Source: Ixodes scapularis (taxonomy: Eukaryota > Arthropoda > Arachnida > Ixodida > Ixodidae). From it: a stretch of DNA of 64,000 nucleotides. This document shows, piece after piece, positions 33,201 to 44,200 of this stretch (positions within the stretch are counted from its first letter, which is position 1; each line of letters opens with the position of its first letter). The position numbers and the translations under genes were made by a program. Under the pieces are notes generated by a model. That model saw only the letters and a list, made by a program, of their open reading frames with translations. It made no database searches and was not told where the DNA came from. The DNA is taken from assembly GCF_016920785.2 (NCBI RefSeq), contig NW_024609880.1, positions 53,696,121-53,760,120 of the forward strand, read 5' to 3'.

Positions 33201-36200
33201 ATGGTTCCAATTAGAAATTTGCTGAGCATCATTACAAACCACTAAATAAGAACATTTTAGAAAGATTTGGGGCACGCGGGAAGCACAGTGCTTTGCTAAA
33301 GCTACCATTCGTGAAACAGGTGCAAGGCCAGTGGTGTGAAAACATGCTCACAAAATTTTCCTGTTTTATCATACGCGTTTTTGCTCCGCCAGTATTGTGC
33401 CCATTGCACTAGTAGTAACTTTAGTGCACCACTACTGTTCCTACACGCCCCAAATCTTTGTAGAATTTACCTATTTGGTGGTTTTCGATGATGCTCCGCA
33501 CATTCTTAATTGGAACCATACGTTTCTTTTCCCTAATTCAAAGTTATTCAACAGTTTTTAATTAATTATTCCTCTTATCGTGACGACTAGCCCCCTATAT
33601 TTTGTCCCCCTTGCCGTACAATACGCCTGCACAGACCGCATTAGTGTAGCTCTCGGGGCTTTCTTAAAACAAGTCTGTAAAGCTTTAAAAAAAAAAATTC
33701 CCTGTATTTTGACCTACTTAAAGCAAGGAACAGAGCTTCTGCTTCCTATCCCTGTTTTGCCTTAGTATGCATTCTGCATTGCCGTGGATCTTTGTGTTGG
33801 CAACTTGCAAGTTAATGTTTTTTGGGTTTCCCTGCAGGCAAGGATGTGTTCGAGGCCTTTTACAAGAAGGATCTGGCGAAGCGCTTGCTGGTGGGCAAAA
33901 GCGCCTCAGTGGATGCCGAGAAGTCTATGCTGTCTAAACTAAAGGCAGAATGTGGTGCTGCATTCACTTCCAAGCTGGAGGGCATGTTTAAGGTACACCC
34001 TGCTTCTACTTCTCAGTTTTTCTCATACTTTCTGGAGAGATACTAGTCATGTTCAAGGATCGGAATGGCTCAAGATTTTTGTTTCTCATGCTCTCGCAAG
34101 TTGTGTGCAGAATTGGCGAAGGATAGAAGAGTTATAGACTAGGAGATGCTCCCCTTTGCTGAAAGAGTATCTCCTAGTCTTGTTTGACCACCGACTCTGT
34201 TCTGTTGTAGCAATTCTAGCTTTACTTACCTTTTATGGCGCATTTAACTTCAATGTTCCAACCCTCTAGTAGTGCTTTGTTTGGCACAGTATGGCCATCT
34301 GTACTGTGCCACTTGCCCAGGTAGCTGTCCAAGAAGCTAGAACCTTATTTAGTGCAGTGCAGCCATCCCTACTGTGGTTCATTAAAACCCTCAAACATTG
34401 TCGTCATCAATTATCATCATTATTGTGCTCCCCCTTCCCTTCTTTTCTGGACATGAAGCTGTCCATGGAGCTGGAAGTTTATTTGGTGCAGTGTGGCCAT
34501 TCTTACTGCTGTGAAATAAAACCCCAAAATATCATCAATCATTATTATCATTGTTCTCCCCTTCCCCTTCTTCACGGGGCATGGAGCTCTCTAAGGGTCT
34601 AGTACTTTATTTGCCACAGTACAGCCATCGCCACTGTTGCTCAATAAAACCCAAAAACATCATCATCATCAAAATTCTGTCCCCCTTCCCTTCTTCAGAG
34701 GGCATAAAGCTGTTGAAGGAGTAAGTCCTTGAATTAATTAATAAACTTAATTGCAGGGATGGGTTTCAGTACACCTGGGTGGAGCCCTAGTCCGGGGCCC
34801 CATAGAGTTAGTCCTTTATTTGGCACAGTATAGCCATCCTTACCATTGCACAACGAAACCCCCAAAGCGCTGTCGTCATCACCACCACCATTGTTCTGTT
34901 TCAGGACATGGAGCTGTCCAAGGAGCTGATGCTGGCCTTCCGGCAGCACTTGCAGCACCAGCAGGAGCAGGGCCAGCCGGCCCCGTCCCTGGACCTGACG
35001 GTGAGCGTGCTCACCATGGGTTACTGGCCCAGCTACCCGGCCCAGGAAGTGGCCCTGCCCCCGGCCATGGTCCAGTACCAGGACCTCTTCCGCCGCTTCT
35101 ACCTGGGCAAGCACAGCGGCCGCAAACTGCAGTGGCAGCCCAGCCTGGGACACTGCGTGCTCAGGGCCGCCTTCCCGGCCCCCAACGGGGGAGGCCCCAA
35201 GGAGCTGCAGGTGTCCCTCTTCCAGGTCGGTCTGTGGGACACCAAAGTGGGGCGTGCATTGTCGGAAGTTCTGGTTCAAAAATTGGGCTCGAAAAAATTG
35301 TGCGCATTACGTCGCATTTGTAAACATACCCAAGAGTGTGGTCGCACGTGTTCACCCATTATCTGGATCATCTAATCTCCCTTGAAAGCGATAACGGCTC
35401 CACGAAAGTTAAGAAAAATACTGATAAAACAAGTTTTCCTTTTTCTTTTTTTTTCTCGCCACGGGGATGGGTTTTTATCTCTGCCGACGCTCGTTCGCTC
35501 CACGTCACAAGTACCACGGTGTGACGCTTTCGCGCCGCTTGTTTTTTGTCGCAACCGTAACAATAAAGGCGATAATTGGTCATCCCGTACATAGCGCATT
35601 TTTTTACTCGTTAACGACGTACTAGGCAAACGCGTGTGCCGACCACGAAACAAAACAGGTTACGTCTGCGCTTATTATAGAGACCGACGGGACGAGAGAG
35701 GCAGGGGGTCTCTTCCCGACGCCGAGCCTTCAGCAGAAGCTCGTTGCCTTCCGTCGTACTTTGGCTACACGTGCAAGCACGAGGATTGCTAGATGCGCGA
35801 GCGTCTTCGAGGGTAGGAAGCTTGCGCCGGAGGTGGGACAACCGAAGGATCTTCCTAGCGTTCTGATCCCATCCCTAGCTACAGCTAAGAGTGCTGTTTC
35901 TCGACAGTGTAAGAAGCACATTAACTATCCAAGGTAGGAACGGCAGGAAGCAGCTTCAGTCCTAACCGGCTCGCAGGCGCTTGTGCTGCTGGCCTTCAAC
36001 GAGGCGGCGGGTCCCGTGGGGCTGGCGGAGCTGCGGGCGTCCACCCGCCTGGAAGACGGGGAGCTGCGGCGCACGCTGCAGTCGCTGGCGTGCGGGCGGG
36101 CCCGCGTGCTGCTCAAGGTCCCGCGCGGCCGGGACGTGCAGGACGAGGACCGGTTCCTGTTCAACGCGGACTTCCGGAACCGGCTCTTCCGCATTAAGAT

Positions 36201-39039
36201 CAACCAGATCCAGATGCGGGAGACGCAGGAGGAGCAGAGCTCGACCCAGGAGCGGGTGTACCAGGACCGGCAGTACCAGATCGACGCGGCCGTGGTGCGC
36301 ATCATGAAGATGCGCAAGACCCTCACCCACAACCTGCTCATCACAGAGCTCTACGACCAGCTCAAGTTCCCCGTCAAGGTGGGCGAGCTCTGCGGTGTGA
36401 TTGTGTTGTAAGATGTCACAGCACGGCGAGCGCCTTGACGCGATCAATTGGATAAAGTTCTCTCGGCGCGCGCCCCAGTAACCTATTCTGATGATGTCTC
36501 CTCTAGCCAAGCAACACGCGCAACCGAGGAAAAAAAAAGTCTTGTTGCCACAGCACCTGTGCACGTGCACTTTCCACTCGGCGCGCCTGCTCCGACCTCG
36601 ATGGACGCTGGCTTGATCACCGCTTCAGAGATCTCTCCGCTTCAATGCTTTCGTAAAACTGTTCTTGCCGCCGTTGAGGCACGAAACTAGGGTCACCAAT
36701 GAAGCTGTGTCTAAGCAATGCACTTCGCTCAAGTGCTAAGTTCTACATGACATGGCACGCCCAGAAAACGACTTTAAAAACAAGTTGTCTTCCATAGAGA
36801 AGCGTGGGAAACCGGGCCCGCAACAGGCAACCTCTAGTCGATTATCTGAAGTCATCCGATGGCGCCGCTTGTAAGCAAGGCGAGCGGAGGACTTTATCTG
36901 GCAGCTGCAATGTGCGTAGTATCCACACCTACATATATCTTGCACTGTGAGTGCAACAGCCATTTCCTTTTGTGGGAAAGGGGGGCACGCTTTGTACTGG
37001 CACTGCCAACATTTCACGAAACTGAGCACCATGTTTACAAATTGCTTGCTTCGAATTTGCACCGTTGATGAGTGATGCCTGCACCACTGTCGTTTGGTTA
37101 CCTGGTCTCAAATCTTCTCGTCCCACTATGTGAAATTTTTTTCCGTAGAGACAAATCGAGGCGCGAGAGGCGCGCCGCCGACGTTAGGAGTCAGCCAATC
37201 GGGTCGCTCGAAGAACCTAGCATTTGAAACTGGGGTCGGAGAAGCCACCATGAACAAATTCGCTGGATGCGTCTATACTCTTTCACGAAACTTCATGAAC
37301 TTGTCGAAAAGATACCGTGGAAAGTGCCATCTGTGCTTGAGACCTTGGGGTGAAATTATTTTAGAATTTTTGAAACACCACTGTAAAATGCTGTGGAAGC
37401 GCCCACTTTGTTCAAGCACCCACTATTAACATTTTACAAACTTGAGAATTCTGCAAGTCGTACGTTAAGCGCATGATTCGACCAGACAAGTGCCCATGTG
37501 TAGATTATCCCATTTTTTAGTGAAAGTTGGGTGGGCGGTCCTCCGGTATTTTACGGTATGTAAAAGGTGCTACATCTGCTTTAAAAAAAAAAATTACTAA
37601 AAGTTTTGAACCACTTTTTGATATTTTTTAACTTCTACATGGATCATCCCCACTTGTGGTGACGAAAATGACTAGGGCGGAAACCGCCAAAGTTTCCCAC
37701 CACTACGTAGTTCATCTAAGGACCACGCTTGTGCATGGTCCTCGGTCGTCATCTACGGAAGATATTTGGCACACAAAGCAGCCCGCAAAAACAATTGTTC
37801 CGCAAAAATACAACGCTTTTCGCCGGGCCCTTCCATGCTCAACATTGCACTGCAGATGGCGTTGTTGCGCGTAAGCTTATCTGCACCTCGCATATTTTTT
37901 AAATATGTAAATCAGATTTATTTGATTTCAGTCTGACCTAATTTGATGTACGTTTGGTTTATTTGGTTTAAGTCAGATTTATTTTATTTAAATTAGACTA
38001 ATTTGATTTAAATCACTAACTAGAAAATGGTGACTCTTTATCACCATGTCTATTTTTAAACATGGCAGATTGATTGGTCACAGATAATGATGTGGAAGAA
38101 AGAATTACCGTATGTTTGAAATGTAGTTTATTCAACAATTTTTATTGATCTAATCCCCACCATACTAGAACAAAAACAGCTTGATTCTTTAAGTTTGCTA
38201 AAAGCTCTGTTTGCTTTTTCTTTCGCAATCTGATTTGCTTGTAATAAGACAATACTTCTCCAGTTTTATGTTCCTTTCGTATTCTGATCTGCTTGAAACG
38301 TGACGTTACATAACTGACGACCAAAGTGGAAGGTAGAAAGTAAGCTTGATGCTCCGCTTTGCTCAGAAGAGCACTGCTTTTTGCTCACGTTCAGCCCGAC
38401 ATAAATCTTTCTTGCTCAATGGTTTCTCTTATTTCAGTACAAAATGAATGCCCATAGAAAGCATCAAATGATAGACAGACGCATAAGAGTAGACTACGGG
38501 GGGGCATCAGGGCTCGTGCCCCCCCTGGTGAGATCCGGGAAAGGGGGGGGGGGGGGGGGGGCGGGCGGCCCCTTCCCCTAGAATAAACCACTAATTGCCG
38601 GTGTAAAAAAAGTTGCGCAGAAAAGCACCTTCCCCTGCCCTCCCTTCCCTTCTTTCCCCCCCCCCCCCCCCCCCCTTCCCCAGGAACTTCTCAGCCTGCC
38701 CCCTATAAAATCTATTTTCGGGATTATTTTTTGCAGGAAAGGTCAGATCTAAATCTTCATTGTAAAACTGGTCCGATTTAAATTGCGATTTGAATCGTGA
38801 TTTAAATATCTTTATTTTTATTCTTCACCTCTAAGCACGGCAGAAGGCAGCAAGTGCATGCTGCAGGTCGGGCATTCAAAAGAGACACCCTTCCGTTCTC
38901 TTCTTGTCTGTAACTATAGAGAGCTGTTGTTTTTTTCTCGCAGCCCACGGATCTAAAGAAGCGCATCGAGAGCCTCATTGATCGGGATTACCTCGAAAGA
39001 GACAAGGACAACCCGAACCAGTACCACTACGTTGCCTGA
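15241..39039 (+). CDS. CUL4: Cullin-4, scaffold of CRL4 ubiquitin ligases
   Basis: Fourteen exons: 15241-15499, 19006-19225, 21628-21697, 21788-21861, 22453-22627, 23361-23521, 25271-25451, 28163-28355, 32394-32431, 32492-32558, 33838-33992, 34905-35225, 35977-36378, 38944-39039. They total 2412 nt (803 aa plus stop) and every phase agrees. Near-identical cullin-4 blocks include LVIKNF, EELYQAVENLCSHK, VLFRFIHGKDVFEAFYKKDL, LVGKSASVDAEKSMLSKLK, FYLGKHSGRKLQWQ, LFRIKINQIQM, and the terminal winged helix ending NPNQYHYVA. The neddylation lysine is about residue 749 in VVRIMKMRKTL. CUL4 binds DDB1 through its N-terminal cullin repeats and RBX1 through the C-terminal cullin-homology domain, and it targets repair, replication and chromatin factors in the nucleus. 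A second Met at codon 43 (15367) aligns with the short CUL4A-type start. The upstream 42 residues contain a basic RPRKR that could act as a nuclear signal, as in long CUL4B-type N termini. Intron 2 is of AT-AC type. Confidence 0.97.
16848..16965 (+). repeat. Recent 59-bp tandem duplication
   Basis: Units 16848-16906 and 16907-16965 start 'atcatacatggtcaactc' and differ at only two positions. It lies in CUL4 intron 1. Confidence 0.95.
18743..18935 (+). mobile_element. Foldback MITE, family C copy 2
   Basis: The arms 'gtctgcttcttgcgcagg'/'tgccagaagcagac' and the central 'gatagtgggtagacctca'/'tgaggtctatccactat' form a long stem. It ends about 70 bp before CUL4 exon 2 (19006), leaving very little native intron for the branch point. 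Confidence 0.75.
19848..19948 (+). mobile_element. tRNA-derived SINE fragment
   Basis: An A-box-like 'tggcttcgcagtaatg' and a B-box-like 'ggatcaaatcc' are spaced as in a tRNA. There is no matching acceptor stem, so I call it a SINE head rather than a tRNA gene. It lies in the AT-AC intron. Confidence 0.5.
20176..20566 (-). mobile_element. Harbinger-like MITE, copy 3
   Basis: Same ends as the copy at 2891-3269 and inverted relative to it. TAA lies at 20173-20175 and 20567-20569. It is directly joined to copy 4. Confidence 0.85.
20570..20960 (-). mobile_element. Harbinger-like MITE, copy 4 (tandem with copy 3)
   Basis: Same orientation as copy 3 and nearly identical to it; the two share a single TAA at 20567-20569, with the distal TAA at 20961-20963. 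High identity suggests a recent event. Confidence 0.85.
22648..22978 (+). repeat. Dispersed repeat, family B copy 2
   Basis: Shares 'ctagagccaccaaatgggcc' and 'gatttcagataaagct' with the copy at 13945-14123. It starts 20 bp after the CUL4 exon 5 donor. Confidence 0.5.
25526..25735 (+). repeat. Dispersed exon-proximal repeat, copy 2
   Basis: 'cacctccagcgtgagcctct', 'gcaaaagacgacaagcatgc', 'ggtcgggcgttcc' and 'accctgccattctcg' define it. It begins about 75 bp after the CUL4 exon 7 donor. Confidence 0.65.
25841..25940 (+). repeat. Dispersed repeat, family D copy 1
   Basis: 'ctccgggctggcggttgtac', 'tgcactgg', 'gatgcccactggggctagc' and 'cttcccgc' match the copy at 48939-49040. Confidence 0.6.
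26315..27156. mobile_element. ~840-bp repeat element, copy 2 (complete)
   Basis: Terminal inverted repeats 'ctgtaaagttccgaaagaac' and 'gttctttcggaactttacgg' bound an interior of degenerate ~120-bp subrepeats. It is the full-length counterpart of 1-829 and lies in CUL4 intron 7. No transposase. Confidence 0.75.
28865..29860 (+). mobile_element. TTAA-flanked MITE, family A copy 2
   Basis: Ends AGGAGCCCTGCAA and TTGCAGGGCCCCT, with TTAA at 28861-28864 and 29861-29864. Similar to 10278-11277 over its full length. It lies in CUL4 intron 8. Confidence 0.8.
30825..31043 (+). other. Unassigned 72-codon open frame in CUL4 intron 8
   Basis: The frame begins in an AACATGG context as MALFRVSWDQRTMGDG and ends in a run of arginines (PIARRRRRAV). 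I do not recognise a family. It is not inside any repeat I could define. It may be a short nested gene, a pseudogene or chance; a second frame overlaps its end (31000-31401). Confidence 0.2.
31374..31694 (-). other. Unassigned 106-codon open frame in CUL4 intron 8, minus strand
   Basis: The frame starts MPECRGEFPGSTPKRKLSRS, has six cysteines spread through it, and ends HLVQRRIVHNN. Its composition looks more protein-like than most chance frames here, but I see no domain, no upstream exon and no poly(A) signal that I can defend. Confidence 0.2.
33085..33634. mobile_element. Long foldback element in CUL4 intron 10
   Basis: 'ctgtgcaggtgagttatacg' at the left and 'cgtacaatacgcctgcacag' at the right are inverted, and inverted similarity continues inward to 'ggttccaatt'/'aattggaacc'. 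About 550 bp is mostly stem. It begins and ends in sequence resembling splice signals (caggtgag). Confidence 0.75.
34264..34904 (+). repeat. ~125-bp tandem array carrying decayed copies of the exon-12 acceptor
   Basis: Units contain 'ctttatttggcacagta.agccatc', 'aataaaaccc', 'catcatcat' and a pyrimidine run, then a sequence like the start of CUL4 exon 12. Exon-like starts fall at about 34321, 34450, 34576 and 34699, each resembling the real 'gacatggagctgtccaag' at 34905. Two of these (34321 and 34699) still have AG directly before them. The unit therefore includes the intron end plus roughly the first 25 nt of the exon. Confidence 0.8.
35665..35850 (-). repeat. Dispersed exon-proximal repeat, copy 3 (inverted)
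   Basis: The minus strand carries 'cacctccggcgcaagcttcc', 'gtgcttgcacgtgtagcc' and 'accccctgcctctctcgtcc' in the family order. It ends 127 bp before CUL4 exon 13. Confidence 0.6.
37380..37558. mobile_element. Small MITE, family E copy 1
   Basis: Ends 'actgtaaaatgctgtgg' and 'ccggtattttacggta'; inner 'gcgcccac' and 'gtgggcgg' are complementary. Related to copies at 61446-61590 and 62864-63040, and its ends resemble those of the 840-bp element. It lies in CUL4 intron 13. Confidence 0.6.
38502..38675. repeat. Poly-G and poly-C tracts
   Basis: Runs of about 18 G (near 38540) and 18 C (near 38657) are separated by about 100 bp, so the two could pair or form G-quadruplexes. Length calls in such runs are unreliable. 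Confidence 0.7.
38840..38935 (+). repeat. Dispersed exon-proximal repeat, copy 4 (partial)
   Basis: 'aggtcgggcattcaaaagag' and 'acacccttccgttctcttct' match the copy at 25526-25735. It stops within about 10-25 bp of the CUL4 exon 14 acceptor, so it may supply part of the polypyrimidine tract. Confidence 0.6.
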
Positions 39040-39202
39040 AAGGGGGCGCCACCATTGCCCAAATTCAGTTCTACTATAAGTCTTTTCTGGCTGCTGCTGC
39101 TGCTGCTGCTCCTGTAACATAGACCCCCGTTTTTTTTTTTTTTGTTTTTCTTCCCCTGTTTGATAAGTGTCAACTAAGCGGCACAACATCCGGAACTTGT
39201 CA

Positions 39203-39208
39203 AATAAA
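39203..39208 (+). terminator. CUL4 poly(A) signal (AATAAA)
   Basis: A canonical AATAAA lies 164 bp after the CUL4 stop codon, in an otherwise non-coding stretch. Confidence 0.7.
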
Positions 39209-41299
39209 ATGATGCTCGAAGTGAAAAATGCCTTGCTGTTCAATTCGGTGTATTGTCCTTGCGAAGCTTCCCCAAAAAAATGTTTCAAATTAAGTTTACC
39301 TACATGGTTTTTTGATCATATGTTAAAATTAACTGGTCGAGGTGTGTCACTCCTACCAAGAAATATTTGTCAGGAGCATTTATGATTGTAGACAGGCTTT
39401 ATTTGACAATTAAATATGAAGAAGCGAAAAGGATGAGAACGACAATAACTTCCTAACTGGTAACAGACCCTTCAATGCGTCAAGACTAACGGGAAGATTA
39501 TAGATAGGAAGACATTGGGCAATCCGAAGAATAGACTAGTGTAAATAACAAAAAAAGTGCTCCCCTAGACGCCTTGTTGTTCTCTGTCCTGTCTGATTGC
39601 ATTGAATGTTGTAGTAAGTGCACTAAAGTAATTCCCTGGACCTGCACGCCATTTTTTTGTCACATTATGACCGTGCACTGTGCAGATAAGGAGCAACTGA
39701 AAAACCATGCTTCATACTCCTCATTTTATGTCTTGTGCAACTCTAAGAGAAAAGGAAGGTATTAACTTATAGTAATCCATTCCTAGAAATTGGGCTGTGG
39801 GTATATTTATAGAGCCTGAACTTAGTCTGCCTTAATGGACGACTTGTCTTTCAGCTGCAAATGAGCAATTTGGCCAGTGCAGTACAACTGCTAGCCTGGG
39901 GTCTTCAACGTGCACCCTGCAGTACTGATACACGACCGCACACCAGTATGATGCTCATCAGGGGCGTAGCGGGGGGGGGGGGGGGGGGGCTTATGGGGCT
40001 TTTGACCCCCCCCCTCTCTCTTTCCACAGCCCAAGTCATAGACATCTCACCTCACCTACCTCCACCCCCGAAAAAAAATTCCTGGCTACGCCACTGATGC
40101 TCATCCAGATCAGAAAGGGCAGGAGGGGGATTAAACGCCATTCCTACCTAGACTTGAGATAGAATGGCTACAAATGTACCTTGCATAACGACTAACTACA
40201 AATACAAGCACGAAAAAAAATAAACGGGACTGACTTTTAATTGAGAAATTTGTCAGTATATGATAAGTATTCTGCATGCTAAGCTTGGTAGTATAATGTT
40301 TTCTGTGATATTCAATTCCATCCTTGATTGACATAAGATATCTGGTCCAAACAAGTGTCCTGCCTTGTGCCTTTTTAACAAGTGGGAGACGACAGAGGCT
40401 GTAAAGTATTTTGGGAAGTGAAAGAAACTTATCACTGTGTATATAGGGAAGGCAAAACATATTGGCAGCTAAGCTATCGAGGCCAGCCTTGCAAACGAAA
40501 TGGGAGTTGTGCTATCTTCAGAGGAAGAATGAGGAAAGTCCAAAGCAGGTCCTCGAGCTCATAACGCGGATAACCCTGATATTTCATGTCAAACCAGCTG
40601 TTTCTAAAATTAATAAGCCACATTCTGTCGCATTATTATCTATGTTAAGGATGTTAAGAACAGGAAAGCCCAGAAAGGCAGAGCTTTTGGCAGGTTTTAG
40701 GGACTGTTAAAAGCAAATAAACACGGACACGCTTGCTAGGTGGCGCAAGTTACTTTCTAAATGGAGTAGTTGTGTCGTTGTCCATTGATGCCCATTTAAA
40801 ATTCTCCTTGCTTCTACACCCCCACACCCCACCGCAATGCAATACATGCGATGACTAAATCGCAATCGAACTACGCCGTTTCTGGACAGGCATTCGATAT
40901 TTGGGGATGACTTCCGCCTTCCCAACTAGGATTCTGCGCTTCTGTCGATTTTCTCGTGTTCGCTTTCACGCTACCAAAGTTGCGAGAAGCCCAGAGAAGC
41001 CTGTTCTCTGCGGCTCATTTTTTTATTAAATTTATTGTTGGGCTTTTTTCTATCTTGTTTACGCGGCGCACCCGTCCAATCACGAGGGCGCGGAGTCACG
41101 TGGCCCCCGACGTTTTCGCTCGCACCCAGCGAGCGAGCAAGCAAGCCCCCAGCGGGTCCGGCAGAGATGCCAGAGTGGAGGCGATCGGTGTGGCGGCCGC
41201 TTTGTCGGTGTGGCGCGCGCCACGGAAGTACTAATTTTAAGTTTCCCAAGTGCATTCAAACGACCAGCAGTGCGGGGTCGTGTTCGTAGAGTCGGTAGC
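39209..41299. other. Intergenic region between CUL4 and INTS6
   Basis: It contains the hAT-like element at 39959-40096 and otherwise AT-rich sequence with no supportable exon. The last ~250 bp become GC-rich and CpG-rich, which fits an INTS6 promoter. I see no clear TATA box. Confidence 0.5.
39959..40096. mobile_element. hAT-like MITE with 8-bp target duplication
   Basis: Ends CAGGGGCGTAGC and GCTACGCCACTG are inverted repeats. The element is flanked by identical ATGCTCAT at 39951-39958 and 40097-40104. An 8-bp duplication with CAG ends is typical of hAT elements. A poly-G run and a C-rich segment make up most of its interior. Confidence 0.85.
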
Positions 41300-44200
41300 A
41301 TGACTATCATCGTATTTCTAGTGGACACAAGTGCCTCGATGAACCAGCGGACTTACTTGGGCGCGAGGCTCTCCGTTTTGGACGTTGCAAAGGACGCAGT
41401 CGAGCGCTTCATCAAGGTAGACCCGATCCCGGCGGCTCGTGCCGCTCACACGTCGCTGCCCCGCGATCTCGGGCACGTCACGCGTTCCACTGGCGGACCT
41501 TGGAGTCTGCAGCCGAGACCGACGGCTAACGCTTCTTTTCTTTCTGACCCCCACCGCAGATCCGACAACGGGACTCGGCGAGTCGGGGTGACAGGTACAT
41601 GCTGCTCACGTTCGAAGAGCCCCCGTCGAACATCAAGGTAGGATCTGTCAGCCTGGGCGGCCGGCGTGCCATAGCGCGTCCGGGGCCACCGCTGACGCGA
41701 GCGAGCGGGCGCGAAGGCCCCCCTCCGAACTGACCGTCTTTTCTGTCTGTCGACCGCGATGGCAGGCGGGCTGGAAAGAGAACCACGCCACGTTCATGGC
41801 GGAGCTGAAGAACCTCCAGGCCACGGGACTCACGACGCTAGGGCCCGCGCTGAAGAACGCCTTTGACCTGCTCAACATCAATCGCATGCAGACGGGCATC
41901 GACACGTACGGGCAGGGTCGCTGCCCGTTCTACCTGGAGCCCTCCATCCTCGTAGTCATCACGGACGGCAGTCGACTCAGCTCTTCGGCAGGAGTTCACG
42001 ATGAGGTTAGAACGCTCCGATCTGTGATCCCGAAAGCCCAGTTCACGCTACAGCGTAACGTCGCGGAGCGCGAGCGAGCGAACGTCGTCTGGGAACCACA
42101 GGCATCACTGCAGACATGCCTGTGGTACTCAGGTGATGCCCGAGATCGACGTGAGCCCTCCTTGCAGACGTTACTTTGGAGTGGAGTAAATAGGCAGAGC
42201 TTTGCGGGATCTGCGAGACTGACACCTTTTTTTTACCCGCAGCTGACGCTACCGATGCACTCCGCCGTGCCGGGCTCGGAGCTCACCAAGGAGCCGTTCC
42301 GCTGGGACCAACGCATGTTCGCGCTCGTGCTTCGAATGGCCGGAACGCAGCCACCGCCGGCGCCGCAGGAAGCGACGCCGCTGGCGACGGACCCGTCGGC
42401 CATCGACGACATGTGCCAGGTGACCGGCGGTCGCTCCTTCTGCGTCACCTCGCACCGGGCCCTCGTGCAGAGCCTCGAAGCGCTCGTGCAGAAGGTACAG
42501 GGCGGCGTGGTCATCAACTTCGAGAAGGTCGGCGCCGACCCTCCGGACGTGGAGAGCGCGGAACCCGGCTGGCAGAACTGCCGGCGGCTCATCTACGTGC
42601 AGCGGTCGGCCCAGAAGGGGTACTCGGTGGGGCACTGGCCTATTCCAGAGGCCTTCTGGCCGGACATGAACTCCCCTTCGCTGCCGCCGCGCAGTGCACA
42701 TCCGAATGTCCGCTTCAGCTGTGCCCACAGTGATCCCATGGTCATCGACAATCTGCCCTTTGACAAGTACGAGCTGGAACCTTCGCCCCTTACCCAGTTC
42801 ATCCTGGGACGCAAGCAACCCACGGTGGCGTGGCAGGTCTTCGTGGGCTCAAGTCACCGGTCAGGAGGGGAGCTGGGCCATGCCTTTGGCTACCTCAAGG
42901 CCAGCACCAACCTGACGTGCGTCAACCTGTTTGTGCTGCCGTACAACTACCCCGTGCTCCTGCCCCTGCTCGAAGACCTCTTCAAGGTGCACCGGTGCAA
43001 GCCGACCAGGGAGTGGAAAGTGCAGTTTGATGCATACCTCAAGAACATGCCCCTGTACTATGCGGGTCCCTTGAAGCGGGCGCTGCAGCGCATGGGGGCC
43101 CACAACCTGGTGCCGGACTCGATGGAAAACTGTCTCAGCTACACGGTGCTCAATTACCTCAAGCGCCTCAAGAATCAGGTGCCAAAACATCCTTCTCCTT
43201 CGTTGTTTTTGCGACACTGGAGCATGAGCAGTGGCACTAGAGAGTTTACTTTTTTCCCTGCTTTGAGTGCAAGTCGATTCTTTTGGAAGGTGGTTGTGTG
43301 GCATCCGTGCTAGTGTCTGCACTTCTGAATTGCCACGAGTTTATAACTGCAGTATTTACTCCATTCGAGAGGAGTAGAGGTTTATAGCCGGTTGAATTGC
43401 TCTCTAGTTACACCATTGCGGATACACTCTGTTTCGTATTGATATGTCATAATTTCTTGTATTGCTGCTGCGTTAGAGCTTGTGAACATAAAAGGTGACA
43501 CACCCTCTTTCATACACTCACAGCATCACTGGAAGTGCATCTCAGGGTAGCAAGTGATGGGCAAAGGAAGCAATGCATCTTTTTTTTTAATTTATTTCAG
43601 ATATTTGCAGCGCCATTGGTATTATAACAGGGAAAAAATAACAGCAACATTACAGTAAAAAATATTGGGCAACTGGAAAAAAGAACAATGACGACATGCA
43701 ATTGTGTGCATAGTCAAAGAAAAGACAAACTACAAGATCACAAAAAAGAATAAAAAAGTAAGGCTGATTAAAAAAAAGATTGTTTGTAGTGTTTACAATT
43801 TTGAAGCGTAAAGAGTTCCAATCACTTATTGTCTTATCACAAAATGAGTTTAAAAAGCTTAATCAAAATCTCTTTATTTTATTTTTTACATTCTTGTGCT
43901 TTATAGAGTGGTCTTGGCAGCAATGTGAACCCAGACAGTTTTGTGAAGAACTAGTTTCAGTTCAGTTTTGACGAAACATGATAGCAGGTTCTGCCACATC
44001 CAAAGTACACTAATAGGGTGCGACAGGTCAAGAGTAAAGTGGAAGCTCCTCGCACCTCTTTCCACTTTAGCAGAGCGAACGCTGGAAAGAATGTTGTCTC
44101 CTGTCCAGTGTTCGCTCTGCTAAAGTCGAAAAAGGTGGGAGGAGCTTCCTTTCACCCTTGACCTGTTACCGACTACGGGGTGCATTAGCACTTACAGGTG

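Noticed and set aside
34734..35323. Long frames of 181 and 190 codons on both strands
   Set aside because: They are shadows of the GC-rich CUL4 exon 12 in other frames.
41796..43313. A continuous 505-codon frame as a single-exon protein
   Set aside because: It reads through real INTS6 exons 3 and 4 and the intron between them (42006-42242), whose translation has no family match; splice sites fit better.
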